64,000 nt of DNA from Microbacterium jejuense (GTDB taxonomy: Bacteria; Actinomycetota; Actinomycetes; Actinomycetales; Microbacteriaceae), in NCBI RefSeq assembly GCF_019511665.1, contig NZ_JAEUAW010000015.1:1-64000 (forward strand), in the 5' to 3' direction. The first letter of the stretch is position 1. Each line of letters opens with the position of its first letter. Below the pieces are notes generated by a model. The model was not told where the DNA came from. It saw only the letters and a list, made by a program, of their open reading frames with translations, and searched no databases. The translations under genes and the position numbers were made by a program. Below, piece by piece: positions 6,883 through 13,650 of this stretch.

Positions 6883-6918
6883 AAGCTAGTTGGACGATTC
6901 TCCAAACGCAAGTATCAA
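6883..6918. promoter_or_regulatory. Divergent overlapping promoters with palindromic operator (lysogeny switch candidate)
   Basis: Leftward: -35 TTGCGT (6911-6906), 17-nt spacer, -10 TAGCTT (6888-6883), then 6 nt to the ATG at 6876. Rightward: -35 TTGGAC (6890-6895), 17-nt spacer, -10 TATCAA (6913-6918). The two promoters overlap completely, and the 16-bp inverted repeat TTGGACGATTCTCCAA at 6890-6905 (arms TTGGA/TCCAA) lies in the spacer of the leftward promoter and over the -35 of the rightward one. A protein bound there would control both directions at once. Confidence 0.65.
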
Positions 6919-6968
6919 GCGGACAAAAGAATGCTCTGGATCACCAAACGAGCAGGATGGATGACCAC

Positions 6969-7268
6969 ATGAACCGTATGATCGCCAGCATGAACATCAC
7001 CGACGACGAGTGGACCGAGGCCGCGGTTGCGCAGCTCCGAGACGACGTTCGAGGCCTGCCGGGAGGCGCAAAGGCCTTTGTCGCCGAACACTCGGCACGC
7101 CTCGGCACGAAGTACGACGCGTTCGCCGGCTACCTCCGAGGCGACACCCCGATCCCGTACCAGACCTTCATGCGTTCGGTCAGCATCCTCGGCTACACCG
7201 CCGAGGAGTTCGATGCGCGGATCACGCGGCGGATCGAGGCTGAGCGGCGTCGGCGGGGGACGCGATGA
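6969..7268 (+). CDS. Putative phage repressor-type HTH protein
   Basis: About 99 aa. The core (VAQLRDDVRGLPGGAKAFVA, LGTKYDAFAGYLRGDTPIPY, FMRSVSILGYTAEEFDARIT) has the layout of a Cro/CI HTH: helix, turn with G-T-K-Y-D-A-F, and a YLRG-D recognition region like the YLNG segments of actinophage immunity repressors. Several ATGs are possible (6957, 6969, 6978, 6990); I chose 6969 because AGGATGG lies 8 nt upstream. It is transcribed divergently from the leftward operon across the palindromic operator, as expected for a lysogeny repressor. Lacks a LexA-type peptidase domain. Confidence 0.6.
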   Translation: MNRMIASMNITDDEWTEAAVAQLRDDVRGLPGGAKAFVAEHSARLGTKYDAFAGYLRGDTPIPYQTFMRSVSILGYTAEEFDARITRRIEAERRRRGTR

Positions 7269-7377
7269 GCTTCCGCAGCTCCGCCCGCGCGACGGCGAGG
7301 GGCGGGCAGATGCGACCGATCGCCTGCAGGGCGCAGGGTACGTCGCACTCTTGGGAACAGATGATGTGGCTGGTCAT
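7222..7377 (-). CDS. Possible 51-aa Cys-containing ORF
   Basis: This leftward reading frame has strongly GC-biased third positions and encodes MTSHIICSQECDVPCALQA followed by an Arg/Ala-rich helix, with four Cys residues. No ribosome site or -10 box was found and its 3' end overlaps the putative repressor gene on the other strand. It is listed because 7269-7541 is otherwise without a gene; it may not be real. Confidence 0.25.
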   Translation of the reverse strand: MTSHIICSQECDVPCALQAIGRICPPLAVARAELRKLIASPADAAQPRSAA

Positions 7378-7431
7378 GCGGGGGATGCTCACTCGTTCTG
7401 GGGTCGATGGGGAGTCTGGGAAAGCGTTCAC

Positions 7432-7451
7432 AGATGAGAGCAGTCTCATCT
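7432..7451. terminator. Inverted repeat after the repressor gene
   Basis: AGATGAGA-GCAG-TCTCATCT is a perfect 8-bp stem with a 4-nt loop in an unusually A+T-rich patch between the repressor-like gene and the next HTH gene. It could be a weak terminator or an operator; a second, imperfect palindrome GTTCTA...TAGAAC follows at 7473-7496. Confidence 0.35.
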
Positions 7452-7541
7452 CGGGCCGTGGTTTAAGCAAGGGTTCTACCCCAAATGAACTAGAACGCGG
7501 CAACGTCGCCCGGCCGGCCGCGGCGTCGCTACGGTCGCACC

Positions 7542-7778
7542 GTGACGGACGTGGGGGCCCTGAGTCGTGCGGTCGCACGCATCCTCGTCGACGCGTGCGA
7601 CGAGCTGTTCGTTACGCAGACCGAGCTCGCGCGTCGATCCGGCGTCTCGCAGTCGCAGATCTCGAAGCTGCTGAGAGCCGAACGCGAGATCAAGCTCGGG
7701 CAGCTCGACGCGATCTGCGCGGCACTTGGGCTCTCGATCGTGGCCGTCGTCGCGGAGGCCACCAACCCCGAGCCCTGA
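7542..7778 (+). CDS. XRE-family HTH regulator, 78 aa
   Basis: A single Cro/CI-type HTH: FVTQTELARRSGVSQSQISK followed by LLRAEREIKLGQLDAICAAL and LGLSIVAVVAEA. The recognition helix SQSQISKLL is clear. GTG start lies 6 nt after TACGGT (7530-7535), so it is probably leaderless. It sits directly upstream of the integrase with 21 nt between them and may regulate integrase expression or be part of the immunity system together with the divergent repressor candidate. Confidence 0.8.
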   Translation: MTDVGALSRAVARILVDACDELFVTQTELARRSGVSQSQISKLLRAEREIKLGQLDAICAALGLSIVAVVAEATNPEP

Positions 7779-7799
7779 CCCCGGTGGAGGGAGGCGGTC

Positions 7800-8957
7800 A
7801 TGGCCTGGACTGAGAAGCTGCCCTCCGGCCGGTACCGCGGGCTCTACTATTTGCCCAGCGGCGAGCGCCGTTCTGCCGGCACGTTCGCGCACAAGAAGGC
7901 GGCGAAGGACGCGGCGATCGAGGCTGAGGCCAAGGTCAAACGGCCTGGGTGGCGTGACCCTCGTGTCGGGCTGACGACGTGGGGGGAGTGGCACGACATC
8001 TGGTGGCCGTCGCGTGCGATCGAGCCACAGACGTCGGCGAGCGAGGAGTCGATGATCCGCAACCACGTGATGCCGCGCTGGCGTGACGTGCCCCTCGCTG
8101 AGATCCGCCGGCAGGATGTGCAGGCGTGGGCTGTGGGGCTGGTGACCGAGAACCTCGGCACCGATGACGAGCCGAAGTATCGCAAGCCGTCGACGGCACG
8201 GCGAGTGCTCGGGCCGTTCGTGTCGAGCCTGACCGCCGCGGTGGATGCCGAGGTGATCGTCGCCAACCCGGCGGTCCGTATCAAGCTGCCGCCGAACCCT
8301 GAGCCAACGCCGGTGTTCCTCACGCGCGAGCAGTACGCGGCGATCGCTGACCAGGTGTCGAACCGCGCCGATCGCGCCGTGCTCGACTTCCTTGTCGGGA
8401 CCGGTGTGCGGTGGGGCGAGCTCGCGGGTCTGCACGTGCACAACCTGAACCTCGAGCGCGGCGTCGTGACGGTCGTCGACGTGACGGATGGCATCGAGAT
8501 CAAGCCGTACCCGAAGGGCCGGCGGTCGCGGCAGGTGCCGCTGCTGCAGTGGGTGGTCGACTACCTGGATGTCCCGGATCCGCCGAAGCCGTGTGGGCTG
8601 CCTCACCGTCACTCTCGGCGGTGCCTGTCAGGGCTCGCCTTCCCTGCAGCTCGTGGGGGAGTGCGGGACGACCGCAACTTCACGCAGCGGGTGTTCGCGC
8701 CGGCGGTGAAGGCGGCCGGCCTCGAGGACCTGGGCGCATCGCTGCATGATCTCCGCCACACGTACGCGAGCTGGCTAGCTCAGGACGGTGTCCCGCTCGG
8801 CCGCATCGCCGAGCTGCTCGGGCATGCGAGCATCACGACGACGGAGATCTACGCCCACTTCCAGCCGGCCACTCACGACGACGTCGCGCACGCGCTGCGG
8901 CCGCCGCAGCTGGCACCCACGGCGCCGGCGGCCGGCGGATTGCGAGCGGTGAAGTAG
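7800..8957 (+). CDS. int: Tyrosine-type phage integrase
   Basis: 385 aa, normal for the family. Residues 1-60 form an arm-binding-like domain (KLPSGRYRGLYYLPSGERRS), about 65-165 the SAM-like core-binding domain, and 175-370 the catalytic domain. The catalytic residues are visible: Arg in TGVRWGEL (about 202), HDLRHTYAS (H and R at about 315-319) and GHASITTTEIYAHF with the Tyr nucleophile near 350. A strong ribosome site (GGAGGGAGG) precedes the ATG. The gene points at tRNA-Val(CAC), the presumed attachment site. Confidence 0.95.
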   Translation: MAWTEKLPSGRYRGLYYLPSGERRSAGTFAHKKAAKDAAIEAEAKVKRPGWRDPRVGLTTWGEWHDIWWPSRAIEPQTSASEESMIRNHVMPRWRDVPLAEIRRQDVQAWAVGLVTENLGTDDEPKYRKPSTARRVLGPFVSSLTAAVDAEVIVANPAVRIKLPPNPEPTPVFLTREQYAAIADQVSNRADRAVLDFLVGTGVRWGELAGLHVHNLNLERGVVTVVDVTDGIEIKPYPKGRRSRQVPLLQWVVDYLDVPDPPKPCGLPHRHSRRCLSGLAFPAARGGVRDDRNFTQRVFAPAVKAAGLEDLGASLHDLRHTYASWLAQDGVPLGRIAELLGHASITTTEIYAHFQPATHDDVAHALRPPQLAPTAPAAGGLRAVK

Positions 8958-8972
8958 CCGGCGCCGACGCAA

Positions 8973-9015
8973 CGAAAGAGGGCCCCTCGCCGTAGTGGCG
9001 AGGGGCCCTCTTTCG
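8973..9015. terminator. Strong bidirectional terminator after integrase
   Basis: A perfect 19-bp stem (CGAAAGAGGGCCCCTCGCC and its complement) with the loop GTAGT lies 15 nt after the integrase stop. The T-rich 3' side (CTCTTTCG) and AAAG on the other side allow termination in both directions. Confidence 0.8.
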
Positions 9016-9021
9016 CATGCA

Positions 9022-9051
9022 TGGGGCGGCATGCCCCACGTTTGCCCCACG
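9022..9051. repeat. Direct repeats, candidate integrase arm-type sites
   Basis: TGCCCCACG occurs twice, at 9032-9040 and 9043-9051, 11 bp apart (one helical turn), with the inverted half TGGGGC at 9022-9027. The repeats lie between integrase and the tRNA attachment site, where arm-type binding sites of tyrosine integrases are found. Confidence 0.45.
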
Positions 9052-9082
9052 GCGGCGCGGCGAGCGCGTCGGTGGAAATGCG

Positions 9083-9106
9083 AAAGGCCCGGATAACCGG
9101 GCCTTT
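9083..9106 (-). terminator. Terminator of tRNA-Val(CAC)
   Basis: A 10-bp stem AAAGGCCCGG/CCGGGCCTTT with loop ATAA sits 5 nt beyond the 3' end of the leftward tRNA gene. Confidence 0.7.
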
Positions 9107-9110
9107 CTTG

Positions 9111-9186
9111 TGGTGGGCGATACCAGACTCGAACTGATGACCTCTTCCGTGTGAAGGAAGCGCGCTACCAACTGCGCCAATCGCCC
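9111..9186 (-). tRNA. tRNA-Val(CAC); attachment-site candidate
   Basis: Cloverleaf: acceptor GGGCGAT/ATCGCCC, D arm, anticodon loop TTCACAC in stem CTTCC/GGAAG (anticodon CAC, Val), T arm with GTTCGAGTC, and an encoded CCA. A TACTAT box upstream (9217-9212) is a likely -10. Its 3' half faces the integrase and is the expected recombination site of the element; the matching copy at the left end is outside the window. An encoded CCA, absent from the neighbouring tRNAs, fits a 3' end supplied by the element. Confidence 0.93.
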
Positions 9187-9343
9187 GCGCCCCCGAGGGG
9201 GACGAGTAACGATAGTACCGGATGCCGAGGGGTGCCTCGAACCACAACGGTGTGACACGCGCGGGCTGCATCTGGTTTTGCATGCGGCCGAGCATCGGCT
9301 AAAGTCTTACAAGTGCCCGGCGCGAGAGCGAAGGGAACGAAAT

Positions 9344-9416
9344 GCGGATGTAGCGCAGTTGGTAGCGCATCACCTTGCCAAGGTGAGGGTCGCGAGTTCG
9401 AGTCTCGTCATCCGCT
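9344..9416 (+). tRNA. tRNA-Gly(GCC)
   Basis: Acceptor GCGGATG/CATCCGC, anticodon stem TCACC/GGTGA enclosing TTGCCAA (anticodon GCC), T loop GTTCGAGTC, discriminator T, no encoded CCA. A TAAAGT -10 box at 9300-9305 precedes it. Confidence 0.95.
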
Positions 9417-9469
9417 CAAGTGCAGGGATCCCCTCCAGGGATCACGGCACGTGGGGTCAAACCACACGC

Positions 9470-9540
9470 GGTGGCGTGGCCGAGCGGCTAGGCACCGGCC
9501 TGCAAAGCCGTTTACACGGGTTCGAATCCCGTCGCCACCT
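9470..9540 (+). tRNA. tRNA-Cys(GCA)
   Basis: 71 nt, acceptor GGTGGCG/CGCCACC, anticodon loop CTGCAAA (anticodon GCA), T loop GTTCGAATC. The outer anticodon-stem pair is a C-T mismatch; otherwise standard. 53 nt after tRNA-Gly and probably cotranscribed. Confidence 0.95.
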
Positions 9541-9566
9541 CGCCGACAACTGAACAGCCTCTTTAG

Positions 9567-9638
9567 GCGCGATTGGCGCAGCGGTAGCGCGCTTCCCTGA
9601 CACGGAAGAGGTCACTGGTTCGATCCCAGTATCGCGCA
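9567..9638 (+). tRNA. tRNA-Val(GAC)
   Basis: Acceptor GCGCGAT/ATCGCGC, anticodon stem CTTCC/GGAAG enclosing CTGACAC (anticodon GAC), T loop GTTCGATCC. Together with tRNA-Val(CAC) it covers two valine codon families within 450 bp. Confidence 0.95.
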
Positions 9639-9643
9639 CGCAA

Positions 9644-9673
9644 GAAACCCTCGGTTCACCGGGGGTTTTTTTG
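9644..9673 (+). terminator. Terminator of the tRNA cluster
   Basis: A hairpin of AACCC-CGGT against ACCG-GGGTT is followed by seven T residues, a classical intrinsic terminator and the best U-tract in the window. Confidence 0.85.
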
Positions 9674-9683
9674 TTGCTCGCCA

Positions 9684-9896
9684 TCAGCGCACGTGCTCGT
9701 CGGGGTACACGTCGCGGATGCGCTCGCGAAAGAAGCGTCCCGCGCTCTCGGCCGCGAGCAGCCCGCGGTGGATCGACGGCGGCACCGCGAAGTACCGATA
9801 GACCTCGCCGGACGTGAACTCCAGCTCGAGCACGGCCGTGCCGGCGTCGTAGCCGGCCGATGCGATGGCCGTGGAGTCGAGGCGGTCGCGTCGCAT
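9684..9896 (-). CDS. KTSC-domain protein, 70 aa
   Basis: The whole protein is a KTSC domain: STAIASAGYDAGTAVLELEF (the S-x-x-I-x-x-x-GYD-x-x-x-x-x-L-x-V/L-x-F pattern), then VYRYFAVPPSIHRGLLAAES and FF-x-x-x-IRD-Y. KTSC proteins are short stand-alone proteins or tails of larger ones; their role is unknown, with a nucleic-acid link suspected from the association with lysyl-tRNA synthetase for which the domain is named. Converges on the tRNA cluster. Confidence 0.85.
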   Translation of the reverse strand: MRRDRLDSTAIASAGYDAGTAVLELEFTSGEVYRYFAVPPSIHRGLLAAESAGRFFRERIRDVYPDEHVR

Positions 9897-9933
9897 CGCC
9901 CCAGGCTACGCCGAGTACGCCCCGGTCACTGGG

Positions 9934-9939
9934 TAGAAT
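9934..9939 (+). promoter_or_regulatory. -10 box upstream of thrS and its leader ORF
   Basis: TAGAAT, 6 nt before the GTG of the 21-codon ORF, predicts a transcript starting at that GTG and running 134 nt to thrS. Confidence 0.6.
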
Positions 9940-9945
9940 CGTCGC

Positions 9946-10011
9946 GTGGAACTCGTCTGGTCGATGGACTCGGCGGCATACAAGGCCGACACGCGAACGC
10001 TCGGCGCCTGA
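9946..10011 (+). CDS. Leaderless 21-aa leader ORF upstream of thrS
   Basis: GTG placed exactly 6 nt after TAGAAT, 21 codons, TGA; product reads MELVWSMDSAAYKADTRTLG plus Ala. Codons are GC-biased at third positions. The ORF ends 68 nt before thrS. It holds two Thr codons near its end (D-T-R-T), which is modest for a classical attenuation peptide, but position and leaderless geometry suggest a translated leader that could sense threonyl-tRNA charging. No T-box consensus and no clear terminator/antiterminator were seen. Confidence 0.45.
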   Translation: MELVWSMDSAAYKADTRTLGA

Positions 10012-10079
10012 GCGGGCGGGGCGCGGCGTGCGCCCGAAGCTGAGTAGCCTTGATCCGAGCCATTCCCAGGAGAGTTTCC

Positions 10080-12074
10080 GTGACTGACGCTGTGCCTTAT
10101 CCCGCCGACGGCTTCGCCCTGTTCCCCGACCGATCCGTGGTCGCACTGAGGGTGAACGGCGAACTGAAAGACCTCGCGACGGTGGTGACCGAGACGGATG
10201 CCGTCGAGCCGGTCACCATCGACAGCCCCGACGGGCTGGCGATCCTGCGCCACTCGACGGCGCACGTGCTCGCGCAGGCCGTCCAGCGCATCAACCCGCA
10301 GGCGAACCTCGGCATCGGCCCGCCGATCACCGACGGCTTCTACTACGACTTCGGAGTGGAGCATCCCTTCACCCCCGAGGACCTCAAGGCCATCGACAAG
10401 GAGATGCAGCGCATCGTCCGCGAGGGCCAGCGCTTCGTCCGCCGCGTCGTCACCGACGAGGAGGCGCGGGCGGAGCTCGTGGACGAGCCGTTCAAGCTCG
10501 AGCTGATCGGCCTCAAGGGCGGCGGCGCCGAGAAGACCGAGGGCGCCTCCGTCGAGGTCGGCGCCGGCGAGCTGACGATCTACGACAACGTCGACCGCGA
10601 CGGCCAGACCGTGTGGAAGGACCTGTGCCGTGGACCACACCTGCCCAACACCCGCCTGATCGGCAACGGGTGGGCCCTGCAGCGCGTCGCGGGCGCGTAC
10701 TGGCGCGGCAGCGAGAAGAACCCGCAGCTGCAGCGCATCTACGGCACCGCCTGGCCGACCAAGGACGAGCTGCGCGCGTACCAGACCCGCCTCGAGGAGG
10801 CGGCCAAGCGCGACCACCGCAAGCTCGGCAAGGAGCTGGACCTGTTCTCGTTCCCCGACGAGATCGGCTCGGGCCTGTCGGTGTGGCACCCGAAGGGCGG
10901 CATCGTCCGGGGCGAGATGGAGCAGCACGCACGTCGCCGTCACATCGCCGGCGGCTACACCTACGTCTACACGCCGCACATCTCGAAGGAGGACCTGTTC
11001 CTCACCTCGAACCACCTCGTCACCTACAAGGAGGGCATGTTCCCGCCCATCGTGATGGACGAGGAACGGGACGAGAACGGCGAGATCACCAAGCAGGGCC
11101 AGGACTACTACCTGAAGCCCATGAACTGCCCGATGCACATCCTCATCTACAAGGAGCGCGCGCGCAGCTACCGTGATCTGCCGATGCGTCTGGCCGAGAA
11201 CGGCACGGTGTACCGCAACGAGCTGTCCGGCGCCCTGCACGGCCTCACCCGCGTGCGCGGCTTCACGCAGGACGACTCGCACCTGTTCGTCACCCCCGAG
11301 CAGCTCGAGGGCGAGGCGACCCGCGTGCTCGAGTTCGTCATCTCGATGCTGCGCGACTTCGGTCTCGACGACTTCGAGCTCGAGCTGTCGATGCGTGACG
11401 ACGAGAAGGACAAGTGGATCGGGTCGGACGAGTTCTGGGAGTACTCCACGAACGCGCTGCGCAACGTCGCCCTGGCCAGTGGTCTGAAGCTCACCGAGGT
11501 TCCGGGCGAGGCCGCGTTCTACGGGCCGAAGATCGACCTCAAGACCCGTGACGCGATCGGCCGCACGTGGCAGCTGTCGACCGTGCAGGTCGATCCGAAC
11601 CTGCCGGAGCGCTTCGAGCTGGAGTACACGGACCGCGACGGCCAGAAGAAGCGCCCGATCATGATCCACCGCGCACTGTTCGGGTCGATCGAGCGGTTCT
11701 TCGCGATCCTGCTGGAGCACTACGCGGGTGCGTTCCCGGTGTGGCTGTCGCCGGTCCAGGTCGTGGGGATCCCGGTGGCGGAGGAGTTCGCCGACTACCT
11801 CGGCGGGGTCGTCGACCAGTTGAAGGCCGAAGGCGTCCGCGCCGAGCTCGACCACTCGGACGACCGCATGCAGAAGAAGATCCGCACGCACACCACCCAG
11901 AAGGTGCCGCTGCAGCTCATCGCCGGTGCGCAGGATCAGGCCGCGGGCACCGTCTCGTTCCGGTTCCGCGACGGCTCGCAGGAGAACGGCGTGCCGATCG
12001 CCGATGCGGTGCGCCGCGTGCGCGAGGCGATCGCCACCCATACCCTCGTCAACACGGCGGAGGACTTCGCGTGA
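10080..12074 (+). CDS. thrS: Threonyl-tRNA synthetase
   Basis: 664 aa; charges tRNA-Thr with threonine. Order of domains: TGS at the N-terminus, tRNA-SAD editing domain ([14 protein letters not shown] near residue 60, and the [18 protein letters not shown] segment), class II catalytic core with MNCPMHI at about 345 and [12 protein letters not shown], and a C-terminal anticodon-binding domain ([17 protein letters not shown]). I chose GTG at 10080, preceded by AGGAGAG, over an upstream in-frame start. Ends in a GTGA overlap with the HIT gene, as in mycobacteria where thrS precedes an Ap4A phosphorylase gene. Confidence 0.97.
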   Translation: MTDAVPYPADGFALFPDRSVVALRVNGELKDLATVVTETDAVEPVTIDSPDGLAILRHSTAHVLAQAVQRINPQANLGIGPPITDGFYYDFGVEHPFTPEDLKAIDKEMQRIVREGQRFVRRVVTDEEARAELVDEPFKLELIGLKGGGAEKTEGASVEVGAGELTIYDNVDRDGQTVWKDLCRGPHLPNTRLIGNGWALQRVAGAYWRGSEKNPQLQRIYGTAWPTKDELRAYQTRLEEAAKRDHRKLGKELDLFSFPDEIGSGLSVWHPKGGIVRGEMEQHARRRHIAGGYTYVYTPHISKEDLFLTSNHLVTYKEGMFPPIVMDEERDENGEITKQGQDYYLKPMNCPMHILIYKERARSYRDLPMRLAENGTVYRNELSGALHGLTRVRGFTQDDSHLFVTPEQLEGEATRVLEFVISMLRDFGLDDFELELSMRDDEKDKWIGSDEFWEYSTNALRNVALASGLKLTEVPGEAAFYGPKIDLKTRDAIGRTWQLSTVQVDPNLPERFELEYTDRDGQKKRPIMIHRALFGSIERFFAILLEHYAGAFPVWLSPVQVVGIPVAEEFADYLGGVVDQLKAEGVRAELDHSDDRMQKKIRTHTTQKVPLQLIAGAQDQAAGTVSFRFRDGSQENGVPIADAVRRVREAIATHTLVNTAEDFA

Positions 12075-12150
12075 ACGACGACCCGCTTGCGGGGAGTCGC
12101 GAACGCGAAGTCACGGTCCCTGAGCCTGTCGAAGGGCGCGTGAACGACGA
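12068..12150. repeat. REP-like insertion flanked by 14-bp direct repeats at the HIT gene start
   Basis: CGCGTGAACGACGA occurs at 12068-12081 and again at 12137-12150, exactly 69 bp (23 codons) apart. The 55 bp between contain the short hairpin CCCGCTTGCGGG and the segment GGTCCCTGAGCCTGTCGAAG, which I recognise as a dispersed palindromic repeat common in bacterial genomes. The layout suggests insertion with target duplication, kept in frame with the coding sequence. Confidence 0.65.
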
Positions 12151-12721
12151 GGCCGGACCCGGCGGCGCTGCGGAGACGGATGCCGCCGACCCGGCCCTCG
12201 TCGACGCCGCGACCCTTCCGGGCGTGCCGGACGAGTTCCAGCGGCTGTGGACCCCGCACCGGATGGCCTACATCCAGGCGGGTCCCGAAGTGCTGCGCAC
12301 GGACTGCCCGTTCTGCGAGGCGCCGCGCAAGTCCGACGAGGACGGCCTCATCGTCTTCCGCGGCCGCACCGCGTACGCGCTGCTGAACCTGTTCCCGTAC
12401 AACTCGGGGCACCTGCTGGTCTGCCCGTACCGCCACATCGCGACGTACGACCAGGCGACCGACGAAGAGGTCGCCGAGATCGGCGCTCTCACGCAGCAGG
12501 GGATGCGGGTGCTGCGTCAGGTGTCGCGCTGCGACGGGTTCAACATCGGCATGAACCAGGGCCACGTCGCGGGTGCGGGCGTCGACGAGCACCTGCATCA
12601 GCACATCGTGCCGCGGTGGGCCTCCGACGCGAACTTCTTCCCGATCATCGCCAAGACCAAGGCGCTGCCCCAGCTGCTGGGCGACGTGCGACGCGCGGTC
12701 GCGGACGCCTGGAACGCCTGA
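12071..12721 (+). CDS. HIT-family hydrolase, Ap4A phosphorylase-like
   Basis: 216 aa. The HIT motif is complete ([10 protein letters not shown] near residue 177, preceded by [15 protein letters not shown]), and [17 protein letters not shown] is the usual N-terminal segment. Mycobacterial orthologs next to thrS split diadenosine tetraphosphate by phosphorolysis, so a nucleotide-salvage or alarmone-clearing role is likely. The first 23 codons arise from an in-frame 69-bp duplication/insertion (see 12068-12150). A second GTG at 12140 could be the ancestral start; I list 12071 because it overlaps the thrS stop by 4 nt. Confidence 0.9.
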   Translation: MNDDPLAGSREREVTVPEPVEGRVNDEAGPGGAAETDAADPALVDAATLPGVPDEFQRLWTPHRMAYIQAGPEVLRTDCPFCEAPRKSDEDGLIVFRGRTAYALLNLFPYNSGHLLVCPYRHIATYDQATDEEVAEIGALTQQGMRVLRQVSRCDGFNIGMNQGHVAGAGVDEHLHQHIVPRWASDANFFPIIAKTKALPQLLGDVRRAVADAWNA

Positions 12722-12746
12722 GCGCAGAGAGAGCGCCCCGACAGCA

Positions 12747-12783
12747 GAGAAGGGGATGCCGCGGGCCGCGGCATCCCCTTCTC
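12747..12783. terminator. Bidirectional terminator between HIT gene and pdxY
   Basis: An almost perfect palindrome (GAGAAGGGGATGCCGCGG against its complement) between two convergent genes. T-rich tail on both sides (CCCCTTCTC and the reverse). Confidence 0.75.
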
Positions 12784-12791
12784 GACAGCCG

Positions 12792-13643
12792 TCAGCGCAC
12801 CTGCTCGACGGCGAACTGCAGACGCGGGTTGGCGTACGCCTCCTGCGACTCGATGAGCTGAAGCTCGCGCTCGCCCGAGGCGTGCGTGCGCTCGAGCAGG
12901 TCGAAGACGCTCGACGTCGTGCGGGCCAGCGCGTCGGCTGCGTCGCCGGTGCGGCGGTAGTGGGCCGTGAACAGCGCGGCGGTGACATCGCCCGAGCCGT
13001 TCGCCTTCATGGGAATGTGCGGCGTCTGGACGATCCATGCGCCGTCGTCGGTGACCGCGAGCATCTCGATCGTCCCTTCGGGGCGGTCGGGGCGCTCGAC
13101 GCTGGTGACGAGGACCGTGCTCGGCCCCATCGCACGAGCGAGGTCGGCGGAGGCGAGTGTCGACTCGAGGTCGGCGGGCTCGGTCTCGGTGAGGAAGCCG
13201 AGCTCGAACTGGTTGGGCGTGATGATGTCGGCCGCCGGCACGACACGGTCGCGCAGCAGCACCGGGATGGCGGGGGCGACGAAGCAGCCCGACTTGGCGT
13301 TGCCCATCACGGGGTCGCACGCGTAGACGGCGTCGGGGTTCGCGGCCTTCACGCGGGCCACCGTGTCGAGGATCACGTCGGCGATGCCCTCGCCGCCCTG
13401 GTAGCCCGACAGGACAACGTCGATGCCGGGGAACGCACCGCGCTCCTCGATGCCGAGGATCACCTCGCGCACGTCGTCCGGGCTGATCATCGGACCGCGC
13501 CACGCGCCGTACCCGGTGTGGTTGGAGAAGTTGACCGTGTACACCGGCATGACCTCGACGCCGATGCGCTGGAGCGGGAACACGGCTGCCGAGTTGCCGA
13601 CGTGGCCGTAGGCGACCGCCGACTGGATCGAGAGGATCTTCAC
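12792..13643 (-). CDS. pdxY: Pyridoxal kinase
   Basis: 283 aa; phosphorylates pyridoxal (and relatives) to PLP in vitamin B6 salvage. Ribokinase-fold features: ILSIQSAVAYGHVGNSAA at the N-terminus, TNFSNHTGY-type segment (VNFSNHTGYGAWRG), CDPVMGN, ITPNQFEL and the GSGD catalytic loop at 216-219. I chose the GTG that starts VKILSIQS, 7 nt after the stop of the MocR regulator gene, over a longer upstream ATG that would lie inside that gene. Salvage kinase, MocR regulator and de novo pdxST are all together, forming one PLP locus. Confidence 0.93.
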   Translation of the reverse strand: MKILSIQSAVAYGHVGNSAAVFPLQRIGVEVMPVYTVNFSNHTGYGAWRGPMISPDDVREVILGIEERGAFPGIDVVLSGYQGGEGIADVILDTVARVKAANPDAVYACDPVMGNAKSGCFVAPAIPVLLRDRVVPAADIITPNQFELGFLTETEPADLESTLASADLARAMGPSTVLVTSVERPDRPEGTIEMLAVTDDGAWIVQTPHIPMKANGSGDVTAALFTAHYRRTGDAADALARTTSSVFDLLERTHASGERELQLIESQEAYANPRLQFAVEQVR

Positions 13644-13650
13644 CGCTCGA

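Larger units (their letters stand above)
32..9186. mobile_element. Integrated temperate-phage-like element, right part (left end missing)
   Basis: A leftward block of about 15 small, mostly overlapping genes is followed by a switch region, a rightward HTH gene and a tyrosine integrase that sits beside tRNA-Val(CAC). Integrase, excisionase-like protein, KilAC antirepressor, RusA resolvase, replication initiator with embedded origin and ParB-like protein are the usual contents of an actinophage early region. No capsid, portal, terminase or lysis gene is present; these would be to the left of the contig edge, so intact prophage, remnant and phage-plasmid cannot be told apart. The right boundary is inferred to be in the 3' half of the tRNA gene. 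Confidence 0.8.

Noticed and set aside
7265..7813. Rightward frame starting in an ATGA overlap with the repressor-like gene
   Set aside because: It runs through the XRE regulator gene in another frame, has poor third-position GC bias in its first 80 codons and shows no recognisable fold.
9939..10080. T-box element upstream of thrS
   Set aside because: No T-box consensus, no specifier-loop-like structure and too short a leader.
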